NCBI GenBank assembly: GCA_002484335.1
Contig: DLJQ01000001.1
Span: 161,435 to 225,434, forward strand
DNA length: 64,000 nt
Source of the DNA: Flavobacteriales bacterium UBA7612
Lineage (GTDB): Bacteria > Bacteroidota > Bacteroidia > Flavobacteriales > Weeksellaceae
Reading direction: 5' to 3'
The stretch's first letter is position 1. Each line of letters begins with the position of its first letter. This document shows, one piece after another, positions 34,908-43,280 of the stretch. The position numbers and the translations under genes were made by a program. The notes below the pieces were generated by a model, which saw nothing but the letters and a program-made list of their open reading frames with translations, was not told where the DNA came from and did not search any database.

Positions 34908-37055
34908 TTATAATCGTACAGATATTCCTCCTAAAATATTAATTCCTGCTTGAGGAAAATAATACCCTCCACCATCATAATATCCATTTGATTCATATTT
35001 CACATCAAATAAATTATTAACTAATAGTGAGAATTCTATTTTTTTTAGATTTAACCAATTCGGGCTGTAACGAATTAATAGATCTGAAACTAAAAAACTA
35101 GATAATTTACCATCTGCAGGTTCTGTATTCGATAGATATTGTTCGCCTATATACTTATTTGTAAAATTAAGTAATAAATTCTTCGTTGGATAAACTTCAA
35201 AACCAAATGATGAAATTACATCTGGAGATAAAGCAATTTTTGTCGTTCCATATTTTTTAACAGAATAATTTCCATCATTATCCCAAGAACCTTCACTATA
35301 ATCTTTATTTCTATTTTGACTTAAAGTTAAATTACCAAAAACATTTAATCTTTCCGGAAGAATAGCATAACTAGCATCTAATTCTATTCCTCGACGATAA
35401 GTCTTCGAATTTTTACGAATTGGTGTTCCTACATCGTTCAATTCTCCAGTTGGTACTAACTGATTTCTATAATCCATATAATATAGATTAGCACTCATAG
35501 AAAAACGCCCACTTTTTTTGTACCCTAATTCATAATCTTGTAAAAATTCTGATTTTGGTTTTTCATCATTCCTTGTTATACCACTATAATCTACTCGCAA
35601 AGGTTCTCGTTGAGAAATTCCATAAGATGCATAAAATACATTATTAGAATTAATTTTATAATTAACACCAGCTTTTGGATTTACAAAGTTGAATTTATCT
35701 GAAAATGGTCTAAAATCTTCCTGATCATTTTCTCCATTTTTTAAATATCTTGCTTCGTAACTTACATAACGATATTGTAAATCTCCAAATAATTCAAAAT
35801 TTCCAATAGAATATAAAAGCTTTGCATAGGCAGCCAATTGTTTTTTTACTGCTCTATTATTATAATATTTAAAATCTTTATTATTCCAATCTGTATCCTT
35901 TACCCATAAAACATTACCATAATGATCTCCATCATATTCATTTCCAGACAAACCAAAGAAAACTTTAAAATCATTTAATTTTTGATTTTCTACATCTAAA
36001 TTAAATCCATAAAAATCATTATCTAAATATTCTCTATTAATTAAATTTCTTTTATCAGATGATAAAAAATCTAATTTATAACGACTTAAATTTCTATTAT
36101 TTTTATAGCTCTCGTAATATCCTTTACCTTTTCTATAATGGACTGTTAAATTAGATTTCCAATTACTACCAAAATCTTGTAACCATGATAAATAATAATG
36201 ATTTTGAGTATAATTATCTGTATGATTTTTATAGAAACCTACAACTTCTCCATCTTCATTCTGTATTTCTCCCCCTGTGTTATATCTTCTATTATTTTTT
36301 AATGTTTCTCCATCAATACCATTCCAAGCTTGGTAAGTTTGTTCTCTACCAAACATATTCTGAAAACGAAACTTTGTTTTACTATTTACTTCGTACAACG
36401 CAGAAAAATTATATGAAATTAAATCTGACCAAGAACGATTAATATAACCATCTGAATTTATTTTGGAGAAACGTCCATCAATACTCAATTTATTGTTGAG
36501 AATCTTTCCTGTACCAGCTTGTACAGTATATTTTTGTGTATTAAAACTACCAAAAGATACATTTGCTTCAGCAAAAGGTATTGGAGAAGGATTTTGAGAA
36601 TCAATATTAATACTTGCTCCAAAAGATGCCATTCCGTTAGATGAAGTCCCAACTCCTCTTTGTATAATCATAGAACTTGCAGAAGATACCATATCGGGCA
36701 TATTTACCCAAAAAACACCTTGAGATTCTCCGTCATTTAATGATATTCCGTTTAATGTAACATTAATAGATTGCTCATTCAAACCACGAATTTTGATTGA
36801 TGAATAACCAATTCCTGTTCCTGCATCAGAAGTTATAGAAACTGATGTAGCAGAATTAAGTAAAGTAGGGACATCTTGTCCTAAATTCTTTTTTTGTAAA
36901 AATCTTTCAGATAGTTTTTCAACTGTAATAGGTAGTTTTTCGGTAATAGAAACTTCTTGAAGATGAATATGATCTTCGTTTTGGATAGAATCTTTTTCTT
37001 GTGCATATAAAATTGATGCACCAAACATTGACAATAAAAAAATCGACCTTTTCAT
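34908..37055 (-). CDS. TonB-dependent receptor, probably for thiamine
   Basis: This encodes 715 residues from the ATG at 37055; the frame also runs to 37088, but the later start gives the signal peptide MKRSIFLLSMFGASILYAQ. A plug domain (about residues 40-160, with the family loops IKIRGLNEQSINVTLNGI and VQIQRG-like IIQRGVGTSSNG) and a 22-strand-type barrel follow. The last residue is Leu. A TPP riboswitch lies in the leader, so import of thiamine or a thiamine phosphate is the best inference. It is alone in its unit. Confidence 0.9.
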   Translation of the reverse strand: MKRSIFLLSMFGASILYAQEKDSIQNEDHIHLQEVSITEKLPITVEKLSERFLQKKNLGQDVPTLLNSATSVSITSDAGTGIGYSSIKIRGLNEQSINVTLNGISLNDGESQGVFWVNMPDMVSSASSMIIQRGVGTSSNGMASFGASINIDSQNPSPIPFAEANVSFGSFNTQKYTVQAGTGKILNNKLSIDGRFSKINSDGYINRSWSDLISYNFSALYEVNSKTKFRFQNMFGREQTYQAWNGIDGETLKNNRRYNTGGEIQNEDGEVVGFYKNHTDNYTQNHYYLSWLQDFGSNWKSNLTVHYRKGKGYYESYKNNRNLSRYKLDFLSSDKRNLINREYLDNDFYGFNLDVENQKLNDFKVFFGLSGNEYDGDHYGNVLWVKDTDWNNKDFKYYNNRAVKKQLAAYAKLLYSIGNFELFGDLQYRYVSYEARYLKNGENDQEDFRPFSDKFNFVNPKAGVNYKINSNNVFYASYGISQREPLRVDYSGITRNDEKPKSEFLQDYELGYKKSGRFSMSANLYYMDYRNQLVPTGELNDVGTPIRKNSKTYRRGIELDASYAILPERLNVFGNLTLSQNRNKDYSEGSWDNDGNYSVKKYGTTKIALSPDVISSFGFEVYPTKNLLLNFTNKYIGEQYLSNTEPADGKLSSFLVSDLLIRYSPNWLNLKKIEFSLLVNNLFDVKYESNGYYDGGGYYFPQAGINILGGISVRL

Positions 37056-37122
37056 AAAATATAAATAAATAATTATGAAAGGAGCCATATTACATCTTTT
37101 AAAAATTAGCGCGCGAATGTAA

Positions 37123-37228
37123 TTTGGTGAAGTACCATTTCCCTTGGCAGCATTATCCGCCCAGGTTCTTTGGGTGTAATCTCAGCCTCAATAAATCATT
37201 GAAGCACCCCTTTCGATTGAGCACCAAA
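37123..37228 (-). promoter_or_regulatory. TPP (thiamine) riboswitch
   Basis: Read on the minus strand, the THI-box core is plain: GGGGTGCTTC, GGCTGAGATTACACCC, GAACCTG, GGATAATGCTGCCAAGGGAA. The closing stem is TTTGGTG with CACCAAA at the two ends. It lies about 70 bases upstream of the TonB receptor start. In this family, TPP binding lowers expression of thiamine uptake or synthesis genes. Confidence 0.95.
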
Positions 37229-37277
37229 GATAGAATTATTTTTTATTAATTAAAACTAATTCTATTTCATAGAAGAA

Positions 37278-38219
37278 TTACTCAATTTTCAATTCTGCAA
37301 CTATAGGGAAATGATCAGACTTAATATCTTTTCCTCTATAAAAATTAGTTACTTTAATATCTTTCGAAACCCAACATTGATCGATATTCGTTCTGAATAA
37401 AGGAATGAAAGCATTCCAAGAATTATTTAAACCAAAACCTGCACGAGCATCTTTCATTCTGTCTGATTGTACTAATTTAAAATTCGGAGAATAAACCGTT
37501 GAATTTAAATCACCGATTAAAATTATATTTTTATTTGGTAAATGATCAATTTCTTTTTTGATTAATTGATATTGTTTGTTTCTTCGTTCAAACCTTGCCT
37601 GATTTGGCAATGGAGGAACAGGATGAGTTGCTAAAATAGAAAGAGGTTTACCATTTATTTTCAATTCACCAATCAAAGATGGATGCATATCATTATCATA
37701 ACTTCTTGTTATAATTGTATCAAAAGGAATTTTAGAATAAATAGCTATCCCAAAATTGTTATCTCTCACTTCTTCTTTAAAATATGGATATTCTTTTCTT
37801 ACAAAATCTACATGTTTTTGCCAAGCTGGTGTCAATTCTTGTAAAACAAGAACATCACTATTCTCTGTTTTCAAATAGTCTTTTAAATACTGAAATTTAT
37901 TATTATCAGAAAATATATTAATCGATATTATTTTGAAATTAGGATTTTCACCCTTTGAATTTTCACTAAAGTAAAAATTTTCTATATTTTGATAAATAAT
38001 ATATGGAAAGATGAAAATAGGAAATAAAAAGAGTATACTTTTTTTCTTCTCTTTTCTAATGGAATAATTAAAAATTAAACAAAAAATGAATGATAAAGCC
38101 AATGCATAGACCGAATATTGCACTAACATATCAAAAACAAAGTATTGATAAAAGCTTTTGCTTGCTAAATAAAAAATCGCAAATCCGAAAAATAAAATTT
38201 TACTCCACTTTGTTAACAT
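37278..38219 (-). CDS. Endonuclease/exonuclease/phosphatase family protein with membrane helices
   Basis: This encodes 313 residues. Three hydrophobic helices lie at the N-terminus (about residues 7-25, 32-52 and 60-77), and the EEP domain follows. Active-site motifs are LVLQELTP (Glu), ATHPVPP (His), LIGDLNST (Asp and Asn) and SDHFPIVAEL (Asp-His). The domain acts on phosphodiester or phosphomonoester bonds; the substrate is unknown. The gene is divergent from purK. Confidence 0.88.
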   Translation of the reverse strand: MLTKWSKILFFGFAIFYLASKSFYQYFVFDMLVQYSVYALALSFIFCLIFNYSIRKEKKKSILFLFPIFIFPYIIYQNIENFYFSENSKGENPNFKIISINIFSDNNKFQYLKDYLKTENSDVLVLQELTPAWQKHVDFVRKEYPYFKEEVRDNNFGIAIYSKIPFDTIITRSYDNDMHPSLIGELKINGKPLSILATHPVPPLPNQARFERRNKQYQLIKKEIDHLPNKNIILIGDLNSTVYSPNFKLVQSDRMKDARAGFGLNNSWNAFIPLFRTNIDQCWVSKDIKVTNFYRGKDIKSDHFPIVAELKIE

Positions 38220-38281
38220 CTCGTCAATATATTTTTATGAGAGACAAAAGTAGGAATTATATTATTTACTAACTTCGCGAT

Positions 38282-39412
38282 ATGATAAAAATAGGAATTT
38301 TAGGAGGAGGACAATTAGGTTATATGTTTTTGCAAAATGCATTACAATATCCATGTGAAATCAGCATCTTAGACCCTGCTGCTGACGCTCCGTGTGCACC
38401 TCATGCACACCACTTTGTACAAGGAGACTTTAAAGATTATGATACCGTTGTAAAATTTGGAGAAAACCTTGATGCCATTGGAATTGAAATTGAACATGTA
38501 AATGTAGATGCTTTACGTTACTTGAAATCTATTGGTAAAAAAGTGGTTCCAGATCCTGAAGCACTAGCTATTATACAAGATAAAGGTGTACAAAAAGAGT
38601 TTTATGTAAATAATAATATTCCTACTGCTCCTTATTTTGAATTAAATAATTGGGAAGATTTTAAAAATTTAGAAACTGTTACTTATCCCATTTTCCAAAA
38701 ATCTAAAAAAGATGGTTATGATGGGAAAGGAGTTCAATTCTTAAAATCTGAAGCTGATTTATCAAAAATACTTCAAGCTCCTTCTATTTTTGAAACTCCT
38801 GCAGATTTAGATAGAGAAATTGCTGTGGTAACTGTTGCCGATCATTTAGGAAACATTGTTATTTATCCCACAGTAGAATTTGTAATGAATGAAGAATATA
38901 ATTTATTGGATTATTTATTGATTCCTTCATCTTTATCAAAAGAAGTAACAGATAGAGCAGAAAAAATAGCAAGAGATGTTGTAAAAGGATTAAATTCTCC
39001 TGGAGTTTTTGCCGTTGAGATGTTTTTGAACAAAGACCAATCGATTTGGGTTAATGAAACTGCGTCTCGTGTTCATAATTCTGGACACTCTACAATAGAA
39101 GCTGCTTATTCTTCTCAATTCGACCAAATGTTACGAACTTTAATGGAATTACCTTTGGGTTCTACAAAATTATTCACCACTTCTGCTATGGTAAATTTGA
39201 TTGGTGCAGAAAACCAAACTGGTTCAGCAGAAATACAAAATATAGAAAAGTTACTAGAAATACCTGGTACTTTTTTACATTGGTATGCTAAAGCTATAAC
39301 AAAACCAGGTAGAAAAATGGGTCATGTAACTTTGGTGAATGATGATATTGAACAATTAAAACAAAACATAGAACAAGTAAATACAACTGTAAAGGTTGTT
39401 GCAAAAAAGTAA
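38282..39412 (+). CDS. purK: 5-(carboxyamino)imidazole ribonucleotide synthase
   Basis: This 376-residue ATP-grasp enzyme carboxylates AIR to N5-CAIR in purine synthesis. The N-terminal nucleotide motif is GILGGGQLGYMF, and the ATP-grasp region has FQKSKKDGYDGKGVQ and FAVEMFLNKDQSIWVNETASRVHNSG. The length is normal. It is followed by purE after 4 bases. A TAACTTCG box ends 4 bases before its ATG. Confidence 0.97.
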   Translation: MIKIGILGGGQLGYMFLQNALQYPCEISILDPAADAPCAPHAHHFVQGDFKDYDTVVKFGENLDAIGIEIEHVNVDALRYLKSIGKKVVPDPEALAIIQDKGVQKEFYVNNNIPTAPYFELNNWEDFKNLETVTYPIFQKSKKDGYDGKGVQFLKSEADLSKILQAPSIFETPADLDREIAVVTVADHLGNIVIYPTVEFVMNEEYNLLDYLLIPSSLSKEVTDRAEKIARDVVKGLNSPGVFAVEMFLNKDQSIWVNETASRVHNSGHSTIEAAYSSQFDQMLRTLMELPLGSTKLFTTSAMVNLIGAENQTGSAEIQNIEKLLEIPGTFLHWYAKAITKPGRKMGHVTLVNDDIEQLKQNIEQVNTTVKVVAKK

Positions 39413-39416
39413 AATT

Positions 39417-39920
39417 ATGGTTGGAATTATAATGGGAAGTGATAGCGATTTACCTATCATGAAACAAGCATCAGATTTATTAACAGAACTTAGTATACCA
39501 TTCGAATTAACAATTGTTTCTGCGCATAGAACACCAGAACGTATGTTTGAATACGCAAAAACTGCTCATAAACGTGGAATAAATGTTATTATAGCTGGTG
39601 CAGGAGGAGCGGCTCATTTACCAGGAATGGTTGCATCTATTACTCCACTTCCTGTTGTTGGTGTTCCTATAAAATCCTCTAATTCTATTGATGGTTGGGA
39701 TTCTATTTTATCTATTTTACAAATGCCAAATGGTATTCCTGTTGCTACAGTTGCAGTAAATGCAGCTAAAAATGCTGGAATATTAGCTGCTCGTATTTTA
39801 GGAGCTACAAATCCTGAGATTCAAGAAAAAATGGTTAATTACCAAGAAGATTTACAAAAAGCTGTTGAGGCAAAAATAGAAATTGTAAAGAAAGATTATC
39901 CTAACGGGTTTGATATTTAA
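39417..39920 (+). CDS. purE: N5-carboxyaminoimidazole ribonucleotide mutase
   Basis: This 167-residue enzyme moves the carboxyl group of N5-CAIR to give CAIR. Family motifs are MGSDSDLPIMKQA, SAHRTPERM (catalytic His) and AGAGGAAHLPGMVA. The ATG at 39417, just after the purK stop, gives the usual start; the longer frame from 39396 would overlap purK. It is co-transcribed with purK and ends at a terminator. Confidence 0.97.
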   Translation: MVGIIMGSDSDLPIMKQASDLLTELSIPFELTIVSAHRTPERMFEYAKTAHKRGINVIIAGAGGAAHLPGMVASITPLPVVGVPIKSSNSIDGWDSILSILQMPNGIPVATVAVNAAKNAGILAARILGATNPEIQEKMVNYQEDLQKAVEAKIEIVKKDYPNGFDI

Positions 39921-39942
39921 TCTTATTTTTTATTAAAATATA

Positions 39943-39979
39943 AAAATCGGCTTCGATAATTCTAAGCCGATTTTTTTTT
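39943..39979 (+). terminator. Terminator of purKE
   Basis: Arms AAAATCGGCTT and AAGCCGATTTT with a long T run. Confidence 0.88.
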
Positions 39980-40049
39980 AAAATAATTATTATAAAATGA
40001 TAAATTTCTGATTTCAACTATTTTTTTCTTGATATTATTTAGCTTCTAT

Positions 40050-40147
40050 GCGTTAGGGATTGAAGTGGAAATCCTTTGCTAATTGGATGAGTTTCGACTT
40101 CACTCAAAAATTAATTAGCAAAGATTGAAATGGAATAAGGGAACGCC
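40050..40147 (+). repeat. Structured intergenic repeat element, copy 2
   Basis: GCGTT (40050-40054) pairs with AACGC (40142-40146), and TTTGCTAATT (40075-40084) pairs with AATTAGCAAA (40113-40122). AATC and GATT flank the inner stem. Conserved single-stranded blocks match copy 1 (853-984): GATTGAAGTGGAAATCCTTT and TTTCGACTTCRCTCAA. The stems differ from copy 1 but still pair. The element ends 10 bases before the stop codon of the convergent aat gene. Confidence 0.85.
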
Positions 40148-40156
40148 ATAAAAAAA

Positions 40157-40792
40157 TTAATCTTGATGAAGGTAGTCTAAAAAAGTTTCTGAATCTATCT
40201 CTATAGCTCCTAAACTTGCAAGATGATCTGTGTAGACTTGACAATCTATTAATTGATATTTTTTATGGTATTTAGCAACAAATTGTATAAAACCAGCTTT
40301 TGATGCATTGCTAACGTGAGCAAACATACTTTCTCCACAAAAAACATTTCCCATTTCAACACCATAAAATCCACCGACTAATTCGTTATCTTTCCATACT
40401 TCTATGCTTTTTGCAATTCCTAATTCGTTGAGTTTACAATAAGCTTCTACCATATCATTGGTTATCCATGTTCCGTCTTGATTTTTTCTATTTACATTAG
40501 AACAATTGAGAATAACTTCACGAAAAGCTTTATTTTCTGTAAATGTAAATATTTGATCTTTGAAGACTTTTTTCATTGATTTTGACACATGTAAATTCTC
40601 TGGAAATAACACAAAGCGATCCTGCGGAAACCACCAAAGAATTGGTTCGTCTTCGTTGAACCAGGGAAAAATCCCTTTCTTATAGGCTAATATTAATCGT
40701 TCTGGAGATAAATCTCCACCGATAGCTATGATTCCATCTTCGTTAACTTCATTATAATCTGGAAAAGTTAAATCTGTGCCTAACCAATACAT
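40157..40792 (-). CDS. aat: Leucyl/phenylalanyl-tRNA-protein transferase
   Basis: This 211-residue enzyme adds Leu or Phe to proteins with N-terminal Arg or Lys, marking them for ClpAP degradation. Family motifs are DGIIAIGGDLSPERLILAY, GIFPWF, WWFPQDRFVL and GGFYGVEMGNVFCGESMF. It has a normal start (MYWLGTDLTFP). The repeat element lies just beyond its stop codon. Confidence 0.96.
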   Translation of the reverse strand: MYWLGTDLTFPDYNEVNEDGIIAIGGDLSPERLILAYKKGIFPWFNEDEPILWWFPQDRFVLFPENLHVSKSMKKVFKDQIFTFTENKAFREVILNCSNVNRKNQDGTWITNDMVEAYCKLNELGIAKSIEVWKDNELVGGFYGVEMGNVFCGESMFAHVSNASKAGFIQFVAKYHKKYQLIDCQVYTDHLASLGAIEIDSETFLDYLHQD

Positions 40793-40822
40793 TTTTTTAG
40801 TTTTTGTAGCTTGTTTAAAATT

Positions 40823-40856
40823 AAAAAAACGTATTCTGATAAAGAATACGTTTTTT
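40823..40856 (-). terminator. Terminator of the DUF3127 gene
   Basis: Arms AAAACGTATTC and GAATACGTTTT with A/T flanks, just past the minus-strand DUF3127 gene and upstream of aat. Confidence 0.85.
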
Positions 40857-40882
40857 GATTAATATTTGATTTTTTTCTTTAA

Positions 40883-41254
40883 TTAGAATGGTAAATCATC
40901 ATCGTCTCCGTTAGAAAATGTATCTACTGGAGGTGCTGGTGGAAAATTATCGTATCCTTGAGGTGCTTGAGCAGCAGCATTTGCCATGTTTTCTATTCTC
41001 CAACCTTGGATAGTATTAAAATATCTAGCAACTCCTTCTGGATTTACCCACTCGCGTCCACGAATATTGATTGAAACTTTCACTTCATCTCCAGGTTTAT
41101 ATGCATTTAATACGTCTGTTTTGTCTTGTGTAAACTCAATTAAAATATCTTGTGGATACTGTTCTTGCGTTGTTACAACAAATTCTCTTTTCTTGAAACT
41201 AGCTGTAATATTTTGAGTTTCAAATACTTTTTTAATTTTTCCTGTAATTTCCAT
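40883..41254 (-). CDS. DUF3127 protein with an SSB-like acidic tail
   Basis: This encodes 123 residues from the ATG at 41254 (MEITGKIKK); the frame is open to 41275. The first 90 residues match the DUF3127 pattern (FKKREFVVTTQEQYPQDI, IRGREWVNPEGVARYFNTIQGWRIE), thought to be an OB-fold related to single-stranded DNA binding. A Pro/Ala/Gly-rich linker follows, and the chain ends in DDDDLPF, the same acidic tip that SSB uses to recruit repair and replication proteins. Confidence 0.88.
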   Translation of the reverse strand: MEITGKIKKVFETQNITASFKKREFVVTTQEQYPQDILIEFTQDKTDVLNAYKPGDEVKVSINIRGREWVNPEGVARYFNTIQGWRIENMANAAAQAPQGYDNFPPAPPVDTFSNGDDDDLPF

Positions 41255-41317
41255 TTTGTAAAAGCTTTGATGCAAATTTAAAAGGTAAAAAAAGATTAAA
41301 AAAATTTTATTTGAAAT

Positions 41318-41347
41318 TTTGTTAAAAGAAAAACTTATGTATATTTG
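41318..41347 (+). promoter_or_regulatory. Promoter of tRNA-Leu
   Basis: TTTG at 41318-41321 and TATATTTG (TAnnTTTG) at 41340-41347, 24 bases before the tRNA. Confidence 0.65.
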
Positions 41348-41370
41348 CAGTCCAAATCGGTTAGATTTAT

Positions 41371-41452
41371 GCGGGCGTGGTGGAATTGGTAGACACGCTA
41401 GACTTAGGATCTAGTGCCGCAAGGTGTGAGAGTTCGAGTCTCTCCGCCCGTA
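41371..41452 (+). tRNA. tRNA-Leu (anticodon UAG)
   Basis: The acceptor arms GCGGGCG and CGCCCGT pair (one G-U), with A as discriminator. The anticodon loop CTTAGGA sits in the stem CTAGA/TCTAG. The long variable arm GTGCCGCAAGGTGT and the T loop GTTCGAGTC are typical of a class II leucine tRNA. No CCA is encoded. It reads CUA and related Leu codons. Confidence 0.95.
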
Positions 41453-41454
41453 CT

Positions 41455-41491
41455 AAAAAAACCTCAACTATCTAAAGTTGAGGTTTTTTTT
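41455..41491. terminator. Bidirectional terminator after tRNA-Leu
   Basis: AAAACCTCAAC and GTTGAGGTTTT with A and T runs. It also serves the convergent guanylyltransferase gene. Confidence 0.88.
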
Positions 41492-41528
41492 ATTTATATT
41501 TATACTAATTTTTGCACAATAATTTCAA

Positions 41529-42629
41529 TTAACAGTATTTTTCACCATTTTTCTGAAGTTTTAAATCTCCAACATAAGTTTTTATATTCTGAACACTATT
41601 TCTTGGACAAATTAATAAACCTTTCTCAGAGTTTACAACAATATAATCATCTAGTCCTTCTACTACTATTGCTTTGTCTTCTGTAGAATATATAAAAGAA
41701 TTTTTAGTATTATATCCTGCAAAATGAGAACATAGCAAAGTATTATTGTTATTATCTTGATCTTCTCCTGTGTATTTATATTTATCATTAATTACAGACC
41801 AAGTTCCTATATCACTCCAACCAAAATTACATGGAATAACAAATACATGATCTGATTTTTCTAAAATTCCTTTGTTAATAGAAAAAATATCTAAAGAAGT
41901 ATAAATTGGTGCTAGTGTCTTTATATTTTGTAAATCTTCAGGTAATTCAAAGTAATTTTTTAAAGATTCTGACATTCCTTCTAAATAAGTATTAAAAGCT
42001 GCTATAATCCCTTTTACAGAACAAATTAAGATATTTGTATTCCAAAGAAATTCTCCTGTTTTTAGGAATGATTCTGCAAATTCTAAACTAGGTTTATCTA
42101 TAAATGACTTTGTCTTTTTTATTTCTTGTTCGTCATTTATAAATTGAATATAACTAAAATCTGTATCTGGTCTAGATGGAACAACACCTAATGTAATTAA
42201 TTTATCATCATCTAATAAATTATTAAAAGCTAAGTTTACTTTTTCCGAAAATTCTTCTTCATTATAAATAAAGTGATCTGAAGGACAAATAATTAATCTT
42301 GCATTAGGATTTAGTTGATTAATTGTTTTTGCTGCTAACAAATTACATGCTGCAGTATTCATTACCCTAGGTTCTATAATAAAATTTTCTTTTTTAAATG
42401 TTGGTAATTGTTCTATGAGAATATCTTTATATTCTTCTATGGTAACGATATAAATATTATCATTTTTAATCACTTTACTTAATCGTTCAAAAGTTAATTG
42501 TATGAACGTTTTTCCTATTCCTAATAAATCATGAAACTGCTTTGGTTTCTCTTTAGTGCTTAAAGGCCATAACTTGACTCCTGGTCCACTTGCCAAAATA
42601 ATAGCATAATTATTATCATTATTATTCAT
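41529..42629 (-). CDS. Mannose-1-phosphate guanylyltransferase-like protein
   Basis: This encodes 366 residues with the sugar nucleotidyltransferase fold (YAIILASGPG near the start, IICPSDHFI, DTDFSYIQF, SDIGTWSVI). The family makes GDP-mannose from GTP and mannose-1-phosphate. The nucleotide-binding loop is unusual: ASGPGVKLWP in place of the usual AGGxGxRLWP, losing one Gly and the conserved Arg, and FIDKP replaces FxEKP. Activity or substrate may therefore have changed. It follows the SprT-like gene by 7 bases. Confidence 0.82.
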   Translation of the reverse strand: MNNNDNNYAIILASGPGVKLWPLSTKEKPKQFHDLLGIGKTFIQLTFERLSKVIKNDNIYIVTIEEYKDILIEQLPTFKKENFIIEPRVMNTAACNLLAAKTINQLNPNARLIICPSDHFIYNEEEFSEKVNLAFNNLLDDDKLITLGVVPSRPDTDFSYIQFINDEQEIKKTKSFIDKPSLEFAESFLKTGEFLWNTNILICSVKGIIAAFNTYLEGMSESLKNYFELPEDLQNIKTLAPIYTSLDIFSINKGILEKSDHVFVIPCNFGWSDIGTWSVINDKYKYTGEDQDNNNNTLLCSHFAGYNTKNSFIYSTEDKAIVVEGLDDYIVVNSEKGLLICPRNSVQNIKTYVGDLKLQKNGEKYC

Positions 42630-42636
42630 GATTACC

Positions 42637-43236
42637 CTATAGTTTGTTTATAATTGATGTTGCGCTTATTAGATATCTCTTATTAGATTTTATTTCTACA
42701 CAAAGAAATCTTGTTTTTTGTTTTGGTCCTTTTTTAAAAATTCTTTTACCAATTGAAAATATTGTACCAAAATCTACATCTTCCAAATATGTTTGATCAG
42801 ATTTTACATCGTTTATAATATATTTTGAGATATTAGCATCCGCACCTAAACTAGCCTTAGGATGTTTAGCATGATGTAAAATATATGGTTTTAAATAATC
42901 TGGATAAATAATAATGGATTCCATTAAAAGTTGTCCAAAAATAGTTTTCCATTCTTTTCCATGAGGGCTAATATTCTTTGAATTAAATTGCACAAATGTT
43001 TTTAAATGTGCTACTTCATGAGTAAAAACAAAAAAAAATGCATAGGGGTTTAAGTCACCATTTACAGTTATTTGATGACGATTATCCCCTAATATTTTAC
43101 GATAATCTCCCAATTTTGTCTCTCTTCTTTTAGTAATTTTCAAAACAATGGAATGATCTTTTAACCACTTTTCCACGAAAAGGGTACTATTTAGAGGTAG
43201 ATAAGAATTTAAATTTTCCAAATTCACATTGTGCAA
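42637..43236 (-). CDS. SprT-like zinc-metalloprotease domain protein
   Basis: This encodes 199 residues, probably from TTG at 43236 (an in-frame GTG follows 3 codons later; no ATG is near). The zinc motif is HEVAH (about residues 73-77), with a further His in HGKEW. KRRETKLGDYRKI matches the family start. SprT/Spartan relatives cut proteins crosslinked to DNA; here the role is unknown. It is divergent from the ABC permease gene and lies upstream of the guanylyltransferase. Confidence 0.85.
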   Translation of the reverse strand: MHNVNLENLNSYLPLNSTLFVEKWLKDHSIVLKITKRRETKLGDYRKILGDNRHQITVNGDLNPYAFFFVFTHEVAHLKTFVQFNSKNISPHGKEWKTIFGQLLMESIIIYPDYLKPYILHHAKHPKASLGADANISKYIINDVKSDQTYLEDVDFGTIFSIGKRIFKKGPKQKTRFLCVEIKSNKRYLISATSIINKL

Positions 43237-43280
43237 GATAAATAAAATATATATTCAATAAAAATACTAATTTTGTAGTA

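Noticed and set aside
37056..37088. Longer start for the thiamine receptor at 37088
   Set aside because: The added residues (MAPFIIIYLYF) would precede a complete signal peptide and lie between the riboswitch and the normal start.
41414..41686. Plus-strand open frame overlapping the tRNA-Leu gene
   Set aside because: Its first codons are the tRNA itself, and it continues through a terminator and the antisense of the guanylyltransferase gene.
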